Origin: Heterodera schachtii
Taxonomy: Eukaryota; Nematoda; Chromadorea; Rhabditida; Heteroderidae
Direction: 5' to 3'
Length of the DNA: 64,000 bases
NCBI GenBank assembly: GCA_023374025.1
Contig: SIJG01000118.1
Span: 350,267 to 414,266, forward strand
The number at the start of each line of letters is the position of its first letter. The first letter of the stretch is position 1. The notes below the pieces were generated by a model. It was not told where the DNA came from. It saw only the letters and a program-made list of their open reading frames with translations, and searched no databases. Of this stretch, positions 24,381-35,188 are shown piece after piece. The position numbers were made by a program, and so were the translations under genes.

Positions 24381-27300
24381 ATGACCGGACATCAAGATAA
24401 TGCACATGTTAACCGCATCATGCATGACCTGGGCTTGAGCTCCGAGAGCATCGCTACTCGCTTGTTAAACAGACAAATTGGACATGGGTAAATATAAGTA
24501 AAGATATATTTGTTAAATTTTTTAAGTAAACTATTTGTTTTATAAAAAATTTTCTGAATTTATTTGTCTAAAATTGAAATAAAAAATTTATTTTTTTGCT
24601 TTCTGGATATTTTTTCGCGACATTGTCCGCAAATGGCCGGCCATCAACTGCGAACTTAATTAATTAATTAATTAAAATAATTTAAATTTTATATTATATC
24701 TTCTTTGGGTGCACCCAAAATTTCACTGCTAAATTTCGCCGCCGAAATTTCTAAGAGTTTTTCCCTGAAACACTAATTTTAATTTTCTTAAACATTCTAA
24801 CTTTTAAAATCATAAAAATTTCTGTGGTGAAGTTTTGTCCCTTCCATTTCTTAACCCTATATTTAATCTCTAAATTTCAAAGGTCACAGCAACAAGCACA
24901 GGAAATGGTTGCATCGTCGGAGGAGGAAGGTGCGGACCAAACTGACACTCTTTCGGCATTTGGAGATGACGAAATACTCATGACAGAGCTTCTGGACGAA
25001 GTGCCACCCTTTGACCTAATTAACCAAGGGGTAAAAATGCAGAGTGATCAAAAATTAAATTAGAAAAGTCATTAAGATAGGAAGATTTTCATTTCCTCAG
25101 TTGAAATAGGAACCCAAATAAAAAAATGACATTAAAATTTTCCTTTTCCATAAAATTTGGGTACGATTTGAAGTGATCATTTTGAAAAACCTAAAACCGA
25201 CGGCGCCGAAATTTTTGAAATTTTAAACCGACTTATGGGAGGGTCATAATAAGATAAAAATGAAATAATATAATGCTGAGAAAAAATTGTTTTGAAGATT
25301 GTTGACACCATACACCTCGAAATTATGGCTCGCCATGGAGTTTTGGGCGGCAACATAAGAGCAGTTGACGTGAGAGTAGTTGACGAACACGGCAATATCA
25401 TCTACACTCCGCCACCTGCAGCGCATGTGCCGCAACTGTTGGAGCAATTCATCCAAGACGTGAATAGTGCGATTGGGCAAGCTTCGACAGGACTGATGGA
25501 GGCACGCGTTGTTGCCGCGTGGGCGCATTATCAATTGGTAATAGGGGTATTAACTTTACCATTTAAGACAAAAATTTGTTTAAGTTTGCAATATTTTTGG
25601 CCAATTAAAAGTTTTTCATTTTATTTATCAATTATGAATCAGACTTTTGTATTATTAAGGCTATGCTTTAATTGGGTTTTTCGCATAGAAATTTTTGATT
25701 GTTTTACCCTGTTTTCCCACATTTTGGCCTTTTGAAAATTAATTGAAAAAAAAGAATTATTCCAATCTTAATGATCAAACGCACGCAAGTTTCCTAAAAA
25801 TGAACCTAAAATTAAAAAAATGAAATTTTTCTACATAAATATTATTTTCGGAAAATGAAAAAAATAATGCATCCACAAAATAATTTTTTGATACGTCAAA
25901 TTTTTCATACCTTGTTAAAAAAATAAGTCAATTCGTCAGTGGACAATTCGTCAGAAAATTTTTTTGAGCAATGCTCAAAAATTCTTGCGAAAATGATTGT
26001 TAAATGTAATAAATTTTTATAGATTGTTAACATTTCTAGTTACTTTATACTTCAATTAATTGACCAAATTCTTTAAAAAGATTATTTCATAATTATTATA
26101 AAATATTGCAAAATATTAATCAACATTTTTAGCGACTTAAATTAATTATCACATGGTTTTAAATAAATCTCTGTGGTTTAAAAATAATTAGCTTATGAAT
26201 TAGTTACTGACGGATTGTCCACTGACGGATTGTCCACTTACTGACGGATTGTCCACTGACGGATTGACCACCGACGGATTGTCCACTGACGGATTGTCCG
26301 GGAGCCATCTATTTTAGCGTAAACCTGTTAACAAAGCGCATACAATTTTCGGTCACAGCAAGGCAAATAAACTTCAATGTAATTTCCTAAATTTCTAGCG
26401 CATGGAAAAACTGGAATTTTGGCGCGCCAAATATTCTTCACCTCAGCCAAAATTGTTTAAAAAAAACAGCTTCTATAGATTTCATGGCGCTTAACATAAT
26501 TAAAATATTTTTTTAGTCTAGTTTAGAACCAGAATACATAAAACGGCTCCCGGACTTTTCGGCAGACGACTTTTCGACAGCAAAGGACATTTCGACAGAA
26601 ATATTATAAATTTGAGAATGTGACTTATCGACAGTAGACTTTTCGACAGAAAATGTAATTAAAGTACAAATTAGGGAGTGTAAAATCGTAAAATTTTCTC
26701 CAAAACAACAAAAAGAAGCCAAATTCTTTACCAAGAAAAAAAATTTAAAAAATTTTGAGATGAATTTTTGATAAAATTTTTTCATTCTTCTTATGAGTGT
26801 AATTTTGAAAATTTTAAGGACCTGTTCTTAAGAGTGTATTTTTATAAAAAAAATTTCTAGGTAAAAAAACGTAAAAAACTTATCTCTTGTAATTCTGATT
26901 TAGCAATATATACATATTAGTGTGTTAATTTAAAAGAAATTTAGTAAAATTGACAACCAATATAATTTATTTTGATAAGAATTCTTTGTTTTTATGTTTA
27001 CTGTCTAAAAGTCCTTGATTTTTTGTTTTACTGTCGAAAAGTCCTTTGCTTCGAAATGTCCTTTGCTGTCGAAAAGTCCCTGTCGAAAAATAAATTGTCG
27101 CCTTAAGCCTTTGGTTTCGCAAAAAGTTTTCGTCTGCCTCCAACAAATAGTTGAGTCCGAATCTTGGTCCGACATCACTTTGGCTGGGAAGGGATCCGCG
27201 AGTGTAACCACAACCCTCTGATGCGAGTGAAACGGGACCCTGCAAGAAATTGAAATCTTCATTCAAAAACTTAACCACTGACCATACCAAACGCAGAATT

Positions 27301-30300
27301 ACACACTCTCCGTTGTTCCGCGCTGAAATTCGATTAAAGGTCTGTTTTACTCAGCATCTTCATCCGATGCGGCGTCTTCGGCTTGTTCATTCTCTTTTGC
27401 GTCCTCGCGTTGCATGGAAAAATGCTGCTGTTGTTGGGGTCTGGGTTCCGAGGATCTAAAATTTTTCGGAAATCGTAAATCGGAATTCCGGGGGTCAATG
27501 CCTTCCATTCCTTTTTCTTCTTCTAAAGTTCAAATCCCCCACCCTGCAAATAATTGTTTTGGTTCTTTTTCCTATCAAAAACATTTTCAAAGATTTTTAA
27601 CATCAATAATTTTGGCCTTAATATTTTTTAAATTTTTTCTCAACCTTAATTTTGGCACATGTAATACTTTTTATTGAATTGAGTGAAGCAAAGAATTTCA
27701 CATCATGTAAATCTGATCATTAGGGTTATAACAGGGCTCCCATTCATCCTTGAATGGCAAGGACGTCCTTGAAATTGGGCCCTCTTTCTTTAAAATAAAA
27801 AATGTCCTTGGGTGCAAGAACGTCCTTGAAAATGAGCTTTTGGAAAATTTTTTAAAAAATTCAACGAAATTTGATAATTTTTTTATAATTTTCAACAATA
27901 TTTTGATTAAATTATGGCACTATGCCAATAAAAATGTTATTTTTTTTCTTATGGTTTAGATTTTTTGAAATTTTATGGCATAAAGTCACTATTTTTCTTA
28001 AAAAATTAGCCCAAATTCGCAAATTTTGGTCCTTTTTGGGCAAGAATCTGTAAACAAATCGCATTTCCGTTGAAAATTACAAGCCATTTGAATAAATATT
28101 CACCGTTTTTCATTGTAGAAAAAAAATAATTTAAATGTCCTTGGATTTCATGAATTTTCCCCACTATGTCCTTGCAAATCGGCATACCCGTCCTTGGAAA
28201 TGGAGCATGGACGATGGGAGCCCTGGGTTATAAGTTGTATGCACTAAAAAATGCCCTAAAACCCGAAAAATGCCCAAATATGCACTAAAATATGCATTAA
28301 AAATTTAGCAAAATTGGTTTTAAACCTCAAAAAAAAAGCCAAAAAGGTGTGTAAAAAAATCAGAATTGACTTTAAAAACACTAAAATAATGACTAAGGAG
28401 CATTTTTAGACAATTGCAAAAATTTAGAATTTCAAAATTTATATATGCAATTTTGAATTTTTTATTTTATGCTCAAAGAATATTACATTTTTTGTATGAA
28501 CAAATTTTTTTCAAAAATTTCCACAAAAAGTTCAAAATTTTTCGATTTTTAAGGGTTTATTTTATAAAATTCTCAAAAAGTCGATCCTAGGGGTGTATTT
28601 CGTTTTTTTTTTTTTGCATTTTTCTTATGAAAATTTGCTAAAAATGACCAAAATATGCTTTAAAAACGCAAAAATGTCGAAATATGCACTTATTCTCGAA
28701 ATCCCCAAAAATGCTTTTATATGCATTATACGCACTAAAAACTTTCACAAAAACAAAAAATTTTAACGCAGAAATGCTGTTTTTGAGCCCCTTTCTTCAT
28801 AGCATATGCTCAGAAAAAATATGCAAAATCATACAAATTATAACCCTATTGATTAGAGAGGGGATTTTTATATGCTAAAAATTCTAAAAAAATGTGCCAA
28901 AATATGCTCGAAATAGGTATTAAAATTGGAAAAATTCGGTGTCTTTATGCATAAAAATTAGAAAAATTTCTTTCATTATCATTTTCTCCCCATTATTGTA
29001 AATCAATGTATTTATCGATTTCACTACCATTTGCTGGATTCAAATTCGGGATTCGAATCGCTTTAAAAGCGCATGAAAGGCTATGGAATGGTTTTCGAAA
29101 TAATTTTTGGATAAGTTGACAAATCATCGCTTTTTTGCTGAGATGTCGGATCATTGCGCGCCAAAATGCCAGTTTTTTAATGCTGAAATATTATTATATT
29201 CTGCTAGATCCCGGTGGGAAAAATTAATAAAGTGATTCGAAAATATAAAATTAATAAATTTTGTTCGAATAAATTAAAAAAATAATTTATTTGAAGTAAT
29301 TTGAAAACATTTTCTGTTTTTCGACCCTAAATCTGTTTTTTATTTCAACTTTTCTGCTTGCTAAATTTTTCAACATTTAATAAAAGGATTGCTCTTCAAA
29401 TTTGTAATTAAAAATATTTTTGTTGAGTTTTTAATTGAATTTTCGAATTCCCTCTCCCGCAGGGATTCCCGTAAAATTTCTGCGTGATTTTTACGGGAGC
29501 GATATTTTTACGGGATTCCCGTTCGCGACTCCCGTCCAGGAAAATGTGAACTCTCGCTCTCGAAAGTTTTACCCAAAAACGGGAGTAAAAATGCACTGGT
29601 AAGAATTGTTATGTTTATCATTTTCAAAAAAAAAATTCTTTTTTAAAGGAATATGAAAACTTTGACATATCAAAAAATGGGGTAAACCCAACTCATCTAA
29701 ACCCAACTCACATAAACAAAAAATGCCACGGCCAAGACCGCATAAGCAGAAAAGGCCACGACAATTACTCGTTGTGTTATGGATGAGTTGGGTCTACAGG
29801 GTGCGGCACAAGTTCTGCAACCTGCCTTCCCATGGAAAATTCCAGTTCAAAATAAAAAGAAAATCAATAACTTGGAAATTTTATTTAGCGTTTGAACGCA
29901 TGTATCTCAGCCCATAGTGGCTACTTTGTACTTTTGATGTAATTTTCTAATAACTAAGTTCCTATTAAATGAAATAGCCAAGTTATATGATTTTCTTTTT
30001 ATTTTGAACTGGAATTTTCCATCGGAAGGCAGGTTACAGAACTTATGCCGCACCCTGTATGGATGAATTGGGTTTGGATGAGTTGGGGGTGACTCAAAAA
30101 AACCATTTTGTGGAATCATTATTTTTTTAATTTTAATGTTCATTTTTAGGAAACTTGCGTGAGTTTATCGGGGAAGGGACCAGAAAAGTCGGGACCTGGA
30201 CCAAGTTACGACCGGGACCGCGAGAAAAACTGGTGCCGGGACCAACCAGGATTTTTTCCATGAGGAAAATTTTTTGAAAAAATTCTAAAATTTTAATCTA

Positions 30301-31247
30301 AATTCATTGATTAATAAAATTAAACAATTTAAAATATTTCTCTATGTAAATGATTTAGTTTTTAAATTTCATGGAATTTAAAAGCATTAAGGTTTTGTAT
30401 CTTATGAGTAGGGCATGGCTTTCTTTCGCCATTATTTTCGCCCTTATTTCGCAATTTTAAATTTTTTCATATAAAATTCACAATTTCTTTAACAAAAATG
30501 CAATGAAAATTTTTTTTTGTCACGATCACATTTTTTGGCGACTTATTCAAAGTTTTTCAAAAATAGTTTCCACTAAAAATGTTTTTTCTTTTTTCTTTCT
30601 TGTCAAAATTTGATTTTTGGAATTTTATTTATTTTGAAAAATAAATTCAATAATTTGAATATAAATAATTTTTGCAATTTTAATCAAAAAATAAAATTGA
30701 TGCCACTCGTTCTCTCGTGGTCTTTAATGATCAGGAAAATACTCCTGAGGTGCAGAAATGGCAAAAAAATGGTTTTTGAACCGGTTCAAAATTCGGAAAT
30801 TTGAACAGAATGGGACACTTATAAACTTTGGGTAAATTCAATTTTTTGCAATTGTCTAAAAGTGGTTCTTAAATGAACATTTTTTGGCATTTTTCGGCTT
30901 TTTAGGGCATAGTTTGGGAATTTTTAGTGCATATTTGGCACTTTTTTAGTGCATACAACAAAAATTGTTTGCTTTAGCTTTAACTTATTTACATAGGAAA
31001 AATCCGTGCCCTACTTATGAGATTACTCATTCTTTTTTCAATAAAATAGTAATTTAAAAAAATAAAATTTCTAATTGGGTAGGTCGCCATTCATCCTTAC
31101 CGAAACGGCAACGGTAGGACGGCGCGCGTGCTCATGAGCGCAATTCTGCGCCGTTTTCATCTTCCGCCTATGGTGCTTGAGCCGGATGCTAGAAGGAATT
31201 ATGATGCTTATCTGCAAGAAGCAAATGGGACGTGTCCACTTTCGTAA
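24381..31247 (+). CDS. Fic-domain protein (AMPylase type), 4 exons, altered motif and probable frameshift
   Basis: Exons 24381-24487, 24883-25030, 25298-25537 and 31083-31247, all in consistent phase, give 219 codons. Fic enzymes transfer AMP or related groups from nucleotides to protein hydroxyls. Exon 3 encodes the region before the active site (GGNIRAVDVRV, IIYTPPPAAHVPQLLEQF, VVAAWAHYQL). Exon 4 opens with the active loop IHPYRNGNGRTARVLM (His about residue 169). The family motif is HPFx(D/E)GNGRxxR; here Phe is Tyr and the Mg-binding acid is Asn. SSEEEG near residue 50 fits the loose inhibitory pattern (S/T)xxxE(G/N), but such a short pattern can be chance. Family members continue past the PLS-stop at 31245-31247; another frame stays open after GGG at 31227-31229, which suggests a one-base frameshift or an unseen intron. 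Intron 3 (5545 bp) is full of transposons. Confidence 0.8.
25920..26310. mobile_element. foldback element with CGTCAGTGGACAAT-type arrays
   Basis: The left end carries GTCAGTGGACAATTCGTCAG. The right end (26212-26302) carries the inverted word as a run of ACTGACGGATTGTCC repeats and finishes GTCCGGGAGCC. The inverted minisatellite ends resemble those of the neighbour at 26545 and of the MULE-like element at 61249. It lies in intron 3 of the Fic gene. Left boundary and target duplication are not clear. Confidence 0.55.
26545..27090. mobile_element. foldback element with CTTTTCGACAG-type arrays
   Basis: Left arm 26545-26655 has GGCTCCCGGACTTTTCGGCA followed by several GACTTTTCGACAG words. Right arm 27005-27090 has the inverted words (CTGTCGAAAAGTCC). 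The left terminus GGCTCCCGGAC is the inverse of the right terminus of the element ending at 26302, so the two share one family end. No transposase is encoded. Confidence 0.6.
27110..27455 (-). CDS. candidate antisense exons inside the Fic intron
   Basis: Not recognised. On the minus strand, after a TTTTAG acceptor, 27455-27347 encodes a Gln/acid-rich tail (SSEPRPQQQQHFSMQREDA) ending SDEDAE-stop. Farther on, 27239 down to about 27110 encodes GPVSLASEGCGYTRGSLPSQ and RFGLNYLLEADENFLRNQ after a TTCTTGCAG acceptor. A 43-bp intron (27240-27282) would join the latter in phase to AEQRRVCNSAFGM. The link between the two halves would need a 28-bp intron, shorter than normal. The composition looks protein-like, but no start codon is known and transposon ends adjoin it. 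Confidence 0.3.
27721..28848. mobile_element. hAT-type MITE, outer copy
   Basis: Termini TAGGGTTATAAGTTGTATG (read across the nested insertion) and its imperfect complement ending TTATAACCCTA at 28848. The flanks CTGATCAT and TTGATTAG match at only 5 of 8 positions but both fit nTnnnnAn, as for an old insertion. The interior is rich in ATGCACTAAAA/AATATGC words. A second hAT element is nested 11 bp from the left end. It lies in Fic intron 3. Confidence 0.6.
27732..28225. mobile_element. hAT-type MITE nested in the outer copy, 494 bp
   Basis: Ends CAGGGCTCCCAT and ATGGGAGCCCTG are perfect 12-bp inverted repeats, flanked by exact 8-bp duplications GGTTATAA (27724-27731 and 28226-28233). The target is the TIR of the outer MITE. 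Subterminal words CCTTGAA and GGACGTCCTTG recur. An internal TGGTCCTTTTTGGGCAAGAA stretch matches the dispersed module seen near 12400 and 33760. Confidence 0.85.
29797..30057. mobile_element. mariner-like MITE, 261 bp
   Basis: Terminal inverted repeats of about 78 bp begin CAGGGTGCGGCACAAGTTCT and end with the complement ...GCCGCACCCTG. TA dinucleotides flank both ends (29795-29796, 30058-30059). It has no coding capacity. It lies in Fic intron 3, between two copies of a GGATGA(G/A)TTGGGT word. Confidence 0.88.
30409..31013. mobile_element. hAT-type MITE, 605 bp
   Basis: Ends TAGGGCATGG and CCGTGCCCTA are near-perfect inverted repeats. The flanking 8-bp duplication CTTATGAG (30401-30408, 31014-31021) is exact and fits nTnnnnAn. 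It lies only 62 bp upstream of the Fic catalytic exon's acceptor region. No transposase. Confidence 0.85.
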
Positions 31248-31764
31248 ACTTTCTCGTATTTCAACAGCAGTCGTCAAGCGGTACTTTCTTAAAATGGTTT
31301 AAATTATGAACCTTGATTTTTAAAATTAGGCCTTACTTATTTTAAAAACTGAATTCGACTTCCGGGAATTTTTCCTGAATTGCTATTTAAAACGAAAAAA
31401 ATGTGGCGAAAAAGCTGGATAATTGAAATATAAAGGTGGACAAAAATGGTTGGAAAATTGAAAATTATTGATGAAATTATTTTTTTCTGTTCTGCGTTTG
31501 AATTTTTCGGTTCTGAAATCATTATTTTGGCGTTCTGTCACTATTTTTTTTCATTAATTCGACATTTTTTTGAAAATTCCTTTACAAAAATATACAAAAA
31601 CCAAAAAATACACCCCTACAAATCGGTTTAAAATTTCAAAAAATACACACTAAGAAACGGAAAAAATCCGCAAATGTCAATATTTGCTAAGAAAATATTA
31701 GAAAGGAAAAGTACCTTATTTGCAACTGTAATAAATGAATACGAATTATTTTTTCTCAATTTTT

Positions 31765-31941
31765 GCATGAAAATTATGTCATTCACTAATTGGCATTTTT
31801 ACTCACTATTTTAGTTAAACATTTCGAGATTTTTGGTCACAAAAAGTCACATCCCTACATATAGTGTCTGTCATTCAGTGGGGTAATTAATGTTTTTCCT
31901 TAAATTGGTCATATTTTCAGATAATTGTTAAAAGTTGCACT
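31765..31941 (-). repeat. left copy of a 16-kb-spaced inverted repeat
   Basis: About 177 bp here is nearly identical, in inverted orientation, to 47853-48028. Shared words include TAGGGATGTGACTTTT, AGTGAGTAAAAATGCC and GACAGACACTATATG. It does not correspond to the LTRs or any other named element in the window. Confidence 0.85.
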
Positions 31942-32137
31942 TTTCAATAGAGTCCTAAAAATAAAAAAATTTCTAAAAATTCATCTCTAATAAGCAGGGC
32001 TGTCAAAAAGATGCACGGAAAATGTCAAAATATACCATAAATATGCAAATAAAGTCGTGAAATAAGCATATGAAAAAAACGCAAAATATGCAAAAAAAAA
32101 CTTGAAAATCAAAATTTTTTCTATTTGTAGAAATTTT

Positions 32138-32820
32138 TCAGTATTTTCCAAGGGAGGGGAACGGCGGGGGGGTGGGAGAGGGGAAGAACTGCTCCCATTG
32201 TTTAATAAGGCCATCAAGTACTTCTTTGAACGGCGCTATTTGAATAGACTTGGAAATGCCAACAAATTGTGTGAGGAAGGAGAGCACGCTGAACGACTCG
32301 GAGCTGGACTGAATCTGTGGAACAGAGAAAGAAGGAAATGGGCGGAAATTTGAAATGCAAAAATGGAATTAGAAGAAATGAATTATTTCACCGAATTGCC
32401 AAAAAATTAATTTTAATTTCCCGTTTGGAAGTGAATAAAATCATTTAAACATTTGTTATACTAAAAGAGCAAAAAGTTGCTACTAGAGACCGGAAATTTC
32501 AAATTTGTGGATCCCGCTGCGGGATTGGAACTCAAAATACTTTGCGGGACGGGACCCTTCGGGATTAATCCCGCATTTTCCAAAAAATGCGGGATTGGGG
32601 ACTGGGATCCCGCAAAATCCCCCGTCCCGCGCCGGTCTCTAGTTGCTACCAAACCCCGTAATAAGGAGTGGTAAAAAGGCAGCCGCCAAAGAAGCGCCGT
32701 GAAAGTCGATTGTCACAAAACTCGGCATTTGACCGGCCGTTGTCCAACTCCCAGCAGGTAGAAAAGTTCAGAGAATACAGCTGCGAGTTGGAAACACTGA
32801 AACGGCCTTTGCGATACCAA
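32138..32820 (-). CDS. candidate last two exons of an unidentified minus-strand gene
   Basis: Not recognised. Exon 32655-32820 follows CTCTCTCCGCCAATTTTCAG and encodes YRKGRFSVSNSQLYSLNF and RLSRRFFGGCLFTTPYYG, ending at a phase-0 GT donor. Exon 32138-32314 follows CTTTCTCTGTTCCACAG and encodes IQSSSESFSVLSFLTQFVG and KEVLDGLIKQWEQFF before a Pro-rich tail and TGA at 32138-32140. Both acceptors are strong and the phases agree. A hAT MITE sits in the intron. The plus strand is also open over both exons, so strand is not fully settled; the splice signals favour minus. Confidence 0.42.
32484..32641. mobile_element. hAT-type MITE, 158 bp
   Basis: Ends TAGAGACCGG and CCGGTCTCTA are perfect 10-bp inverted repeats. 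The flanks GTTGCTAC (32476-32483 and 32642-32649) are an exact 8-bp duplication fitting nTnnnnAn. The inside is built from GCGGGATT/AATCCCGC words. It shares ends with the 862-bp element at 33292. Confidence 0.92.
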
Positions 32821-33247
32821 CTGAAAATTGGCGGAGAGAGTTTAAAAAGTTGAGCAAAATCAGAAAAATCGTGGCGGTTCACTTCATTTCCAACCGTTGT
32901 TTTTGCGGCATGTCAAAAATGCAAAAATTCATTAAAAATGAAAGCACGGTAATTTTTTTCGGAAATGGGAATTCCGTGCTATCCCTGTACAAATGTCTTT
33001 GTTACCATTAGAAAAACGGAAACACAAATTTGAAAATTGTTGAGAAATTGGTGAAAAAATAAAAAACTATTTGTAAGCACTCAAAAAATAAAGTATGTAA
33101 AAATACAAATTCGATTCAAAGATAAAGCTTAGTGCTCATCAATGTCCACCATTATCTCTAATGACCATGTTCACCGCTTTAGTGTAAGTGCGGTGGTCAC
33201 CCGCTAGAACAGACATCGGCGCTTCTCCTCCACCGCTCCGCGGCCCC

Positions 33248-34171
33248 TTACACCGCATTATCCTCCGCTTCGTATGAATCATCGTCACAACTAGAGACCG
33301 GAAATTTCAAATTTGCGGATCCCGCTGCGGGATTGGTACTGAAAAATTTTGCGGGACCGGATCCCGCATGTATAAATCCCGCAATCCCGCAAATCCCGCA
33401 TTTAAGATTTGCGGGATCCCGCGCGGGATTGCGGGATTTTGGAAATTTCGAAAAATTCAATTAAATTTCCAAAAAACAAAAAATACCTGTCATTTTAAAA
33501 TGAAGTTTTAGGGGCTGACGGGATGCATTAAAAGGGGTTAATGGGCTGATCTATATTTTTAAGGGTCAGAGGGTTTGGAGAGAGATCGGCGACAAATTGT
33601 TAATGAATCCATCCATAAATCTAACTATTTTATTTTTAACTCAATTTTTGCGGCCCGCTTTTTCAAAAACTTTTCAGGAACAGAGGGTCCGGCGGTGCCG
33701 ATAGGCGCCGCCGGGGAAATTTTTTGAAAATTTTGTCAATTTCTTAATGATTTTGTCCAAAAAATGACCAAATATCACACTTTTGGACTCAATTTCTACC
33801 GAGTTAATAAGTAAAAGCTGGTCCGGCTGTGCCGATAGGCGCCGCCGGGAAATTTTTTTTGAAAATTATAAAAATTGAGAGAAAAATGGCTTTAATTTGA
33901 TTGAATTTGTTAAAAATTTATTCAAAAATATTTGGCATTTTGAAAAAAAAAATCAATAAAATCCCGCAGAATCCCGCACAAAAAGTCAAATTTGCGGATC
34001 CGCTGCGGGATTTGAACTCAAAATTTTGCGGGACGGGATCCCGCAGGTATAAATCCCGCAATCCCGCAAATACCGCATTTCCCAAAAAATGCGGGATTGC
34101 GGATTGGGATCCCGCAAAATCCCGCGCGGGATCCCGTCCCGCGCCGGTCTCTAGTCACAACTGCTGCCTTC
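33248..34171 (-). pseudogene. candidate terminal exon split by a hAT insertion
   Basis: After a GCTGTGCTTTAG acceptor at 34172-34174, the minus strand reads EGSSCD up to the hAT target site. The same frame resumes on the far side (DDSYEAEDNAV, stop at 33248-33250), counting the 8-bp duplication once. This short acidic tail may be the end of an otherwise unseen gene. The intron before it also received the Pao element. Coding status rests only on the acceptor and frame continuity. Confidence 0.33.
33292..34153. mobile_element. hAT-type non-autonomous element, 862 bp
   Basis: Ends TAGAGACCGG and CCGGTCTCTA match those of the 158-bp MITE at 32484. The 8-bp duplication GTCACAAC (33284-33291, 34154-34161) is exact and fits nTnnnnAn. 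Both subterminal blocks carry GCGGGATCCCGC-type words. The centre holds two copies of the GGCGCCGCCGG module (33690, 33830) known from 2800 and 12460. No transposase frame. Confidence 0.92.
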
Positions 34172-34290
34172 CTAAAGCACAGCGAAAAAAACAATTAAAA
34201 ACTGAGAAGTGCAGCCTTTGATAAAATTTTAAGGCCTTTTCTAATAAGCTTTTAAACTCAAAATCAAGAAACTTGTCATTTTCAAAACTT

Positions 34291-35161
34291 TGTCCCGACG
34301 TGCTCTGGGGTCGGGCCAAATGAATTCCGCGGTGCGGGGGTCAGGGGGGCAGGCAGGGACAAGAGCAACCAATTCAAACGCCGAAGAAAAATTAATAAAA
34401 AATTTATTCCGGGGGAGAGCCTCAAACTTGGGTAATTAAACATGAAAATGAAATGGTGAAAAATATCACAAATTGATCACAGAAATGCCATCACCGGGGA
34501 ATTATCACAAATGGAATTGGGCACCGGGATGGGACAGGAAAATTTCAGAAAGGAGGCATTCGGGCACCGGGGCAAATGGAAAATCACAGAAACAAATGAA
34601 TGGGACCGGGAGGAACAGAAATGGAAGGCACCGGGGCCACAGAACAAAGATCAATAACCGGGGGTCAGGAAATGATCACAATTGGGGAGTCATCACAGTT
34701 AAAGGCTGGAGGGACGGGGAGAGAAACGGCAAAAATGCCCAATAAATTTGGGTTGTAAATTTTGGGGGCATTTGGCCGTTTAAATAACAATAAAGTTAAA
34801 TAAAAAGTGGCAAATGTGAGCAGAACGAAAATGGACCAAAAATTGTGCACGAAATGAAAAACGGGGGACAAAATTGAACAGATGAACAAATTGGTGGAAA
34901 ACGGGAAATTTGGGGGTTCATCGTTCTTTGGAGTCGCATTCGCCAAATTGGGGGACGGGGGCGAAAAGTTGCGGTTTTGATGAATTGTTGATTAATTTGT
35001 GCGCGGGGCGGAGGGGGAACACAGAAAAACAATTAACAATTTGAAGGAAAAAGGGGGCAGAGGGATGGAACGGCGAAAACACGTCCCGCGGCGGGGGGGG
35101 GGGCGCCCTCCCTCTCAATTCGCCGATCATTGATTGGCGATCGGAATTTGAAATTCCGACA
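34291..35161 (-). repeat. 3' LTR of the Pao element
   Basis: 871 bp, TGTCCCGACG at the left and ATTCCGACA at the right on the plus strand. It contains the SL1-identical stretch (34421-34441) and an AATAAA signal (34403-34408) in the element's sense. Frames within it are shadows also found in the other LTR. The polypurine tract just upstream on the sense strand is not obvious. Confidence 0.95.
34421..34441 (-). promoter_or_regulatory. SL1 spliced-leader sequence inside the 3' LTR
   Basis: The same 21 bases as in the 5' LTR, unchanged, although the LTRs have diverged elsewhere. In this copy AATAAA begins 12 nt downstream, where it would direct 3' end formation. Confidence 0.93.
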
Positions 35162-35188
35162 TTCCGGCGCGAAAAATGATGGGGCCCG

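Noticed and set aside
27357..27459. HLHPMRRLR... read as a Fic active site following the third Fic exon
   Set aside because: It lacks the GNGR signature. The true motif HPYRNGNGR was found at 31083 in the right phase, and the opposite strand here reads more like protein.
32668..32853. 61-codon plus-strand frame (MVKRQPPKKRRES...)
   Set aside because: It overlaps the minus-strand candidate exon, which has strong acceptors and a matching partner exon. Kept only as an alternative reading.
34473..35032. LTR frames duplicated at 45926-46485
   Set aside because: The same short frames occur in both LTRs, have no known domain and lie in non-coding U3/R sequence.
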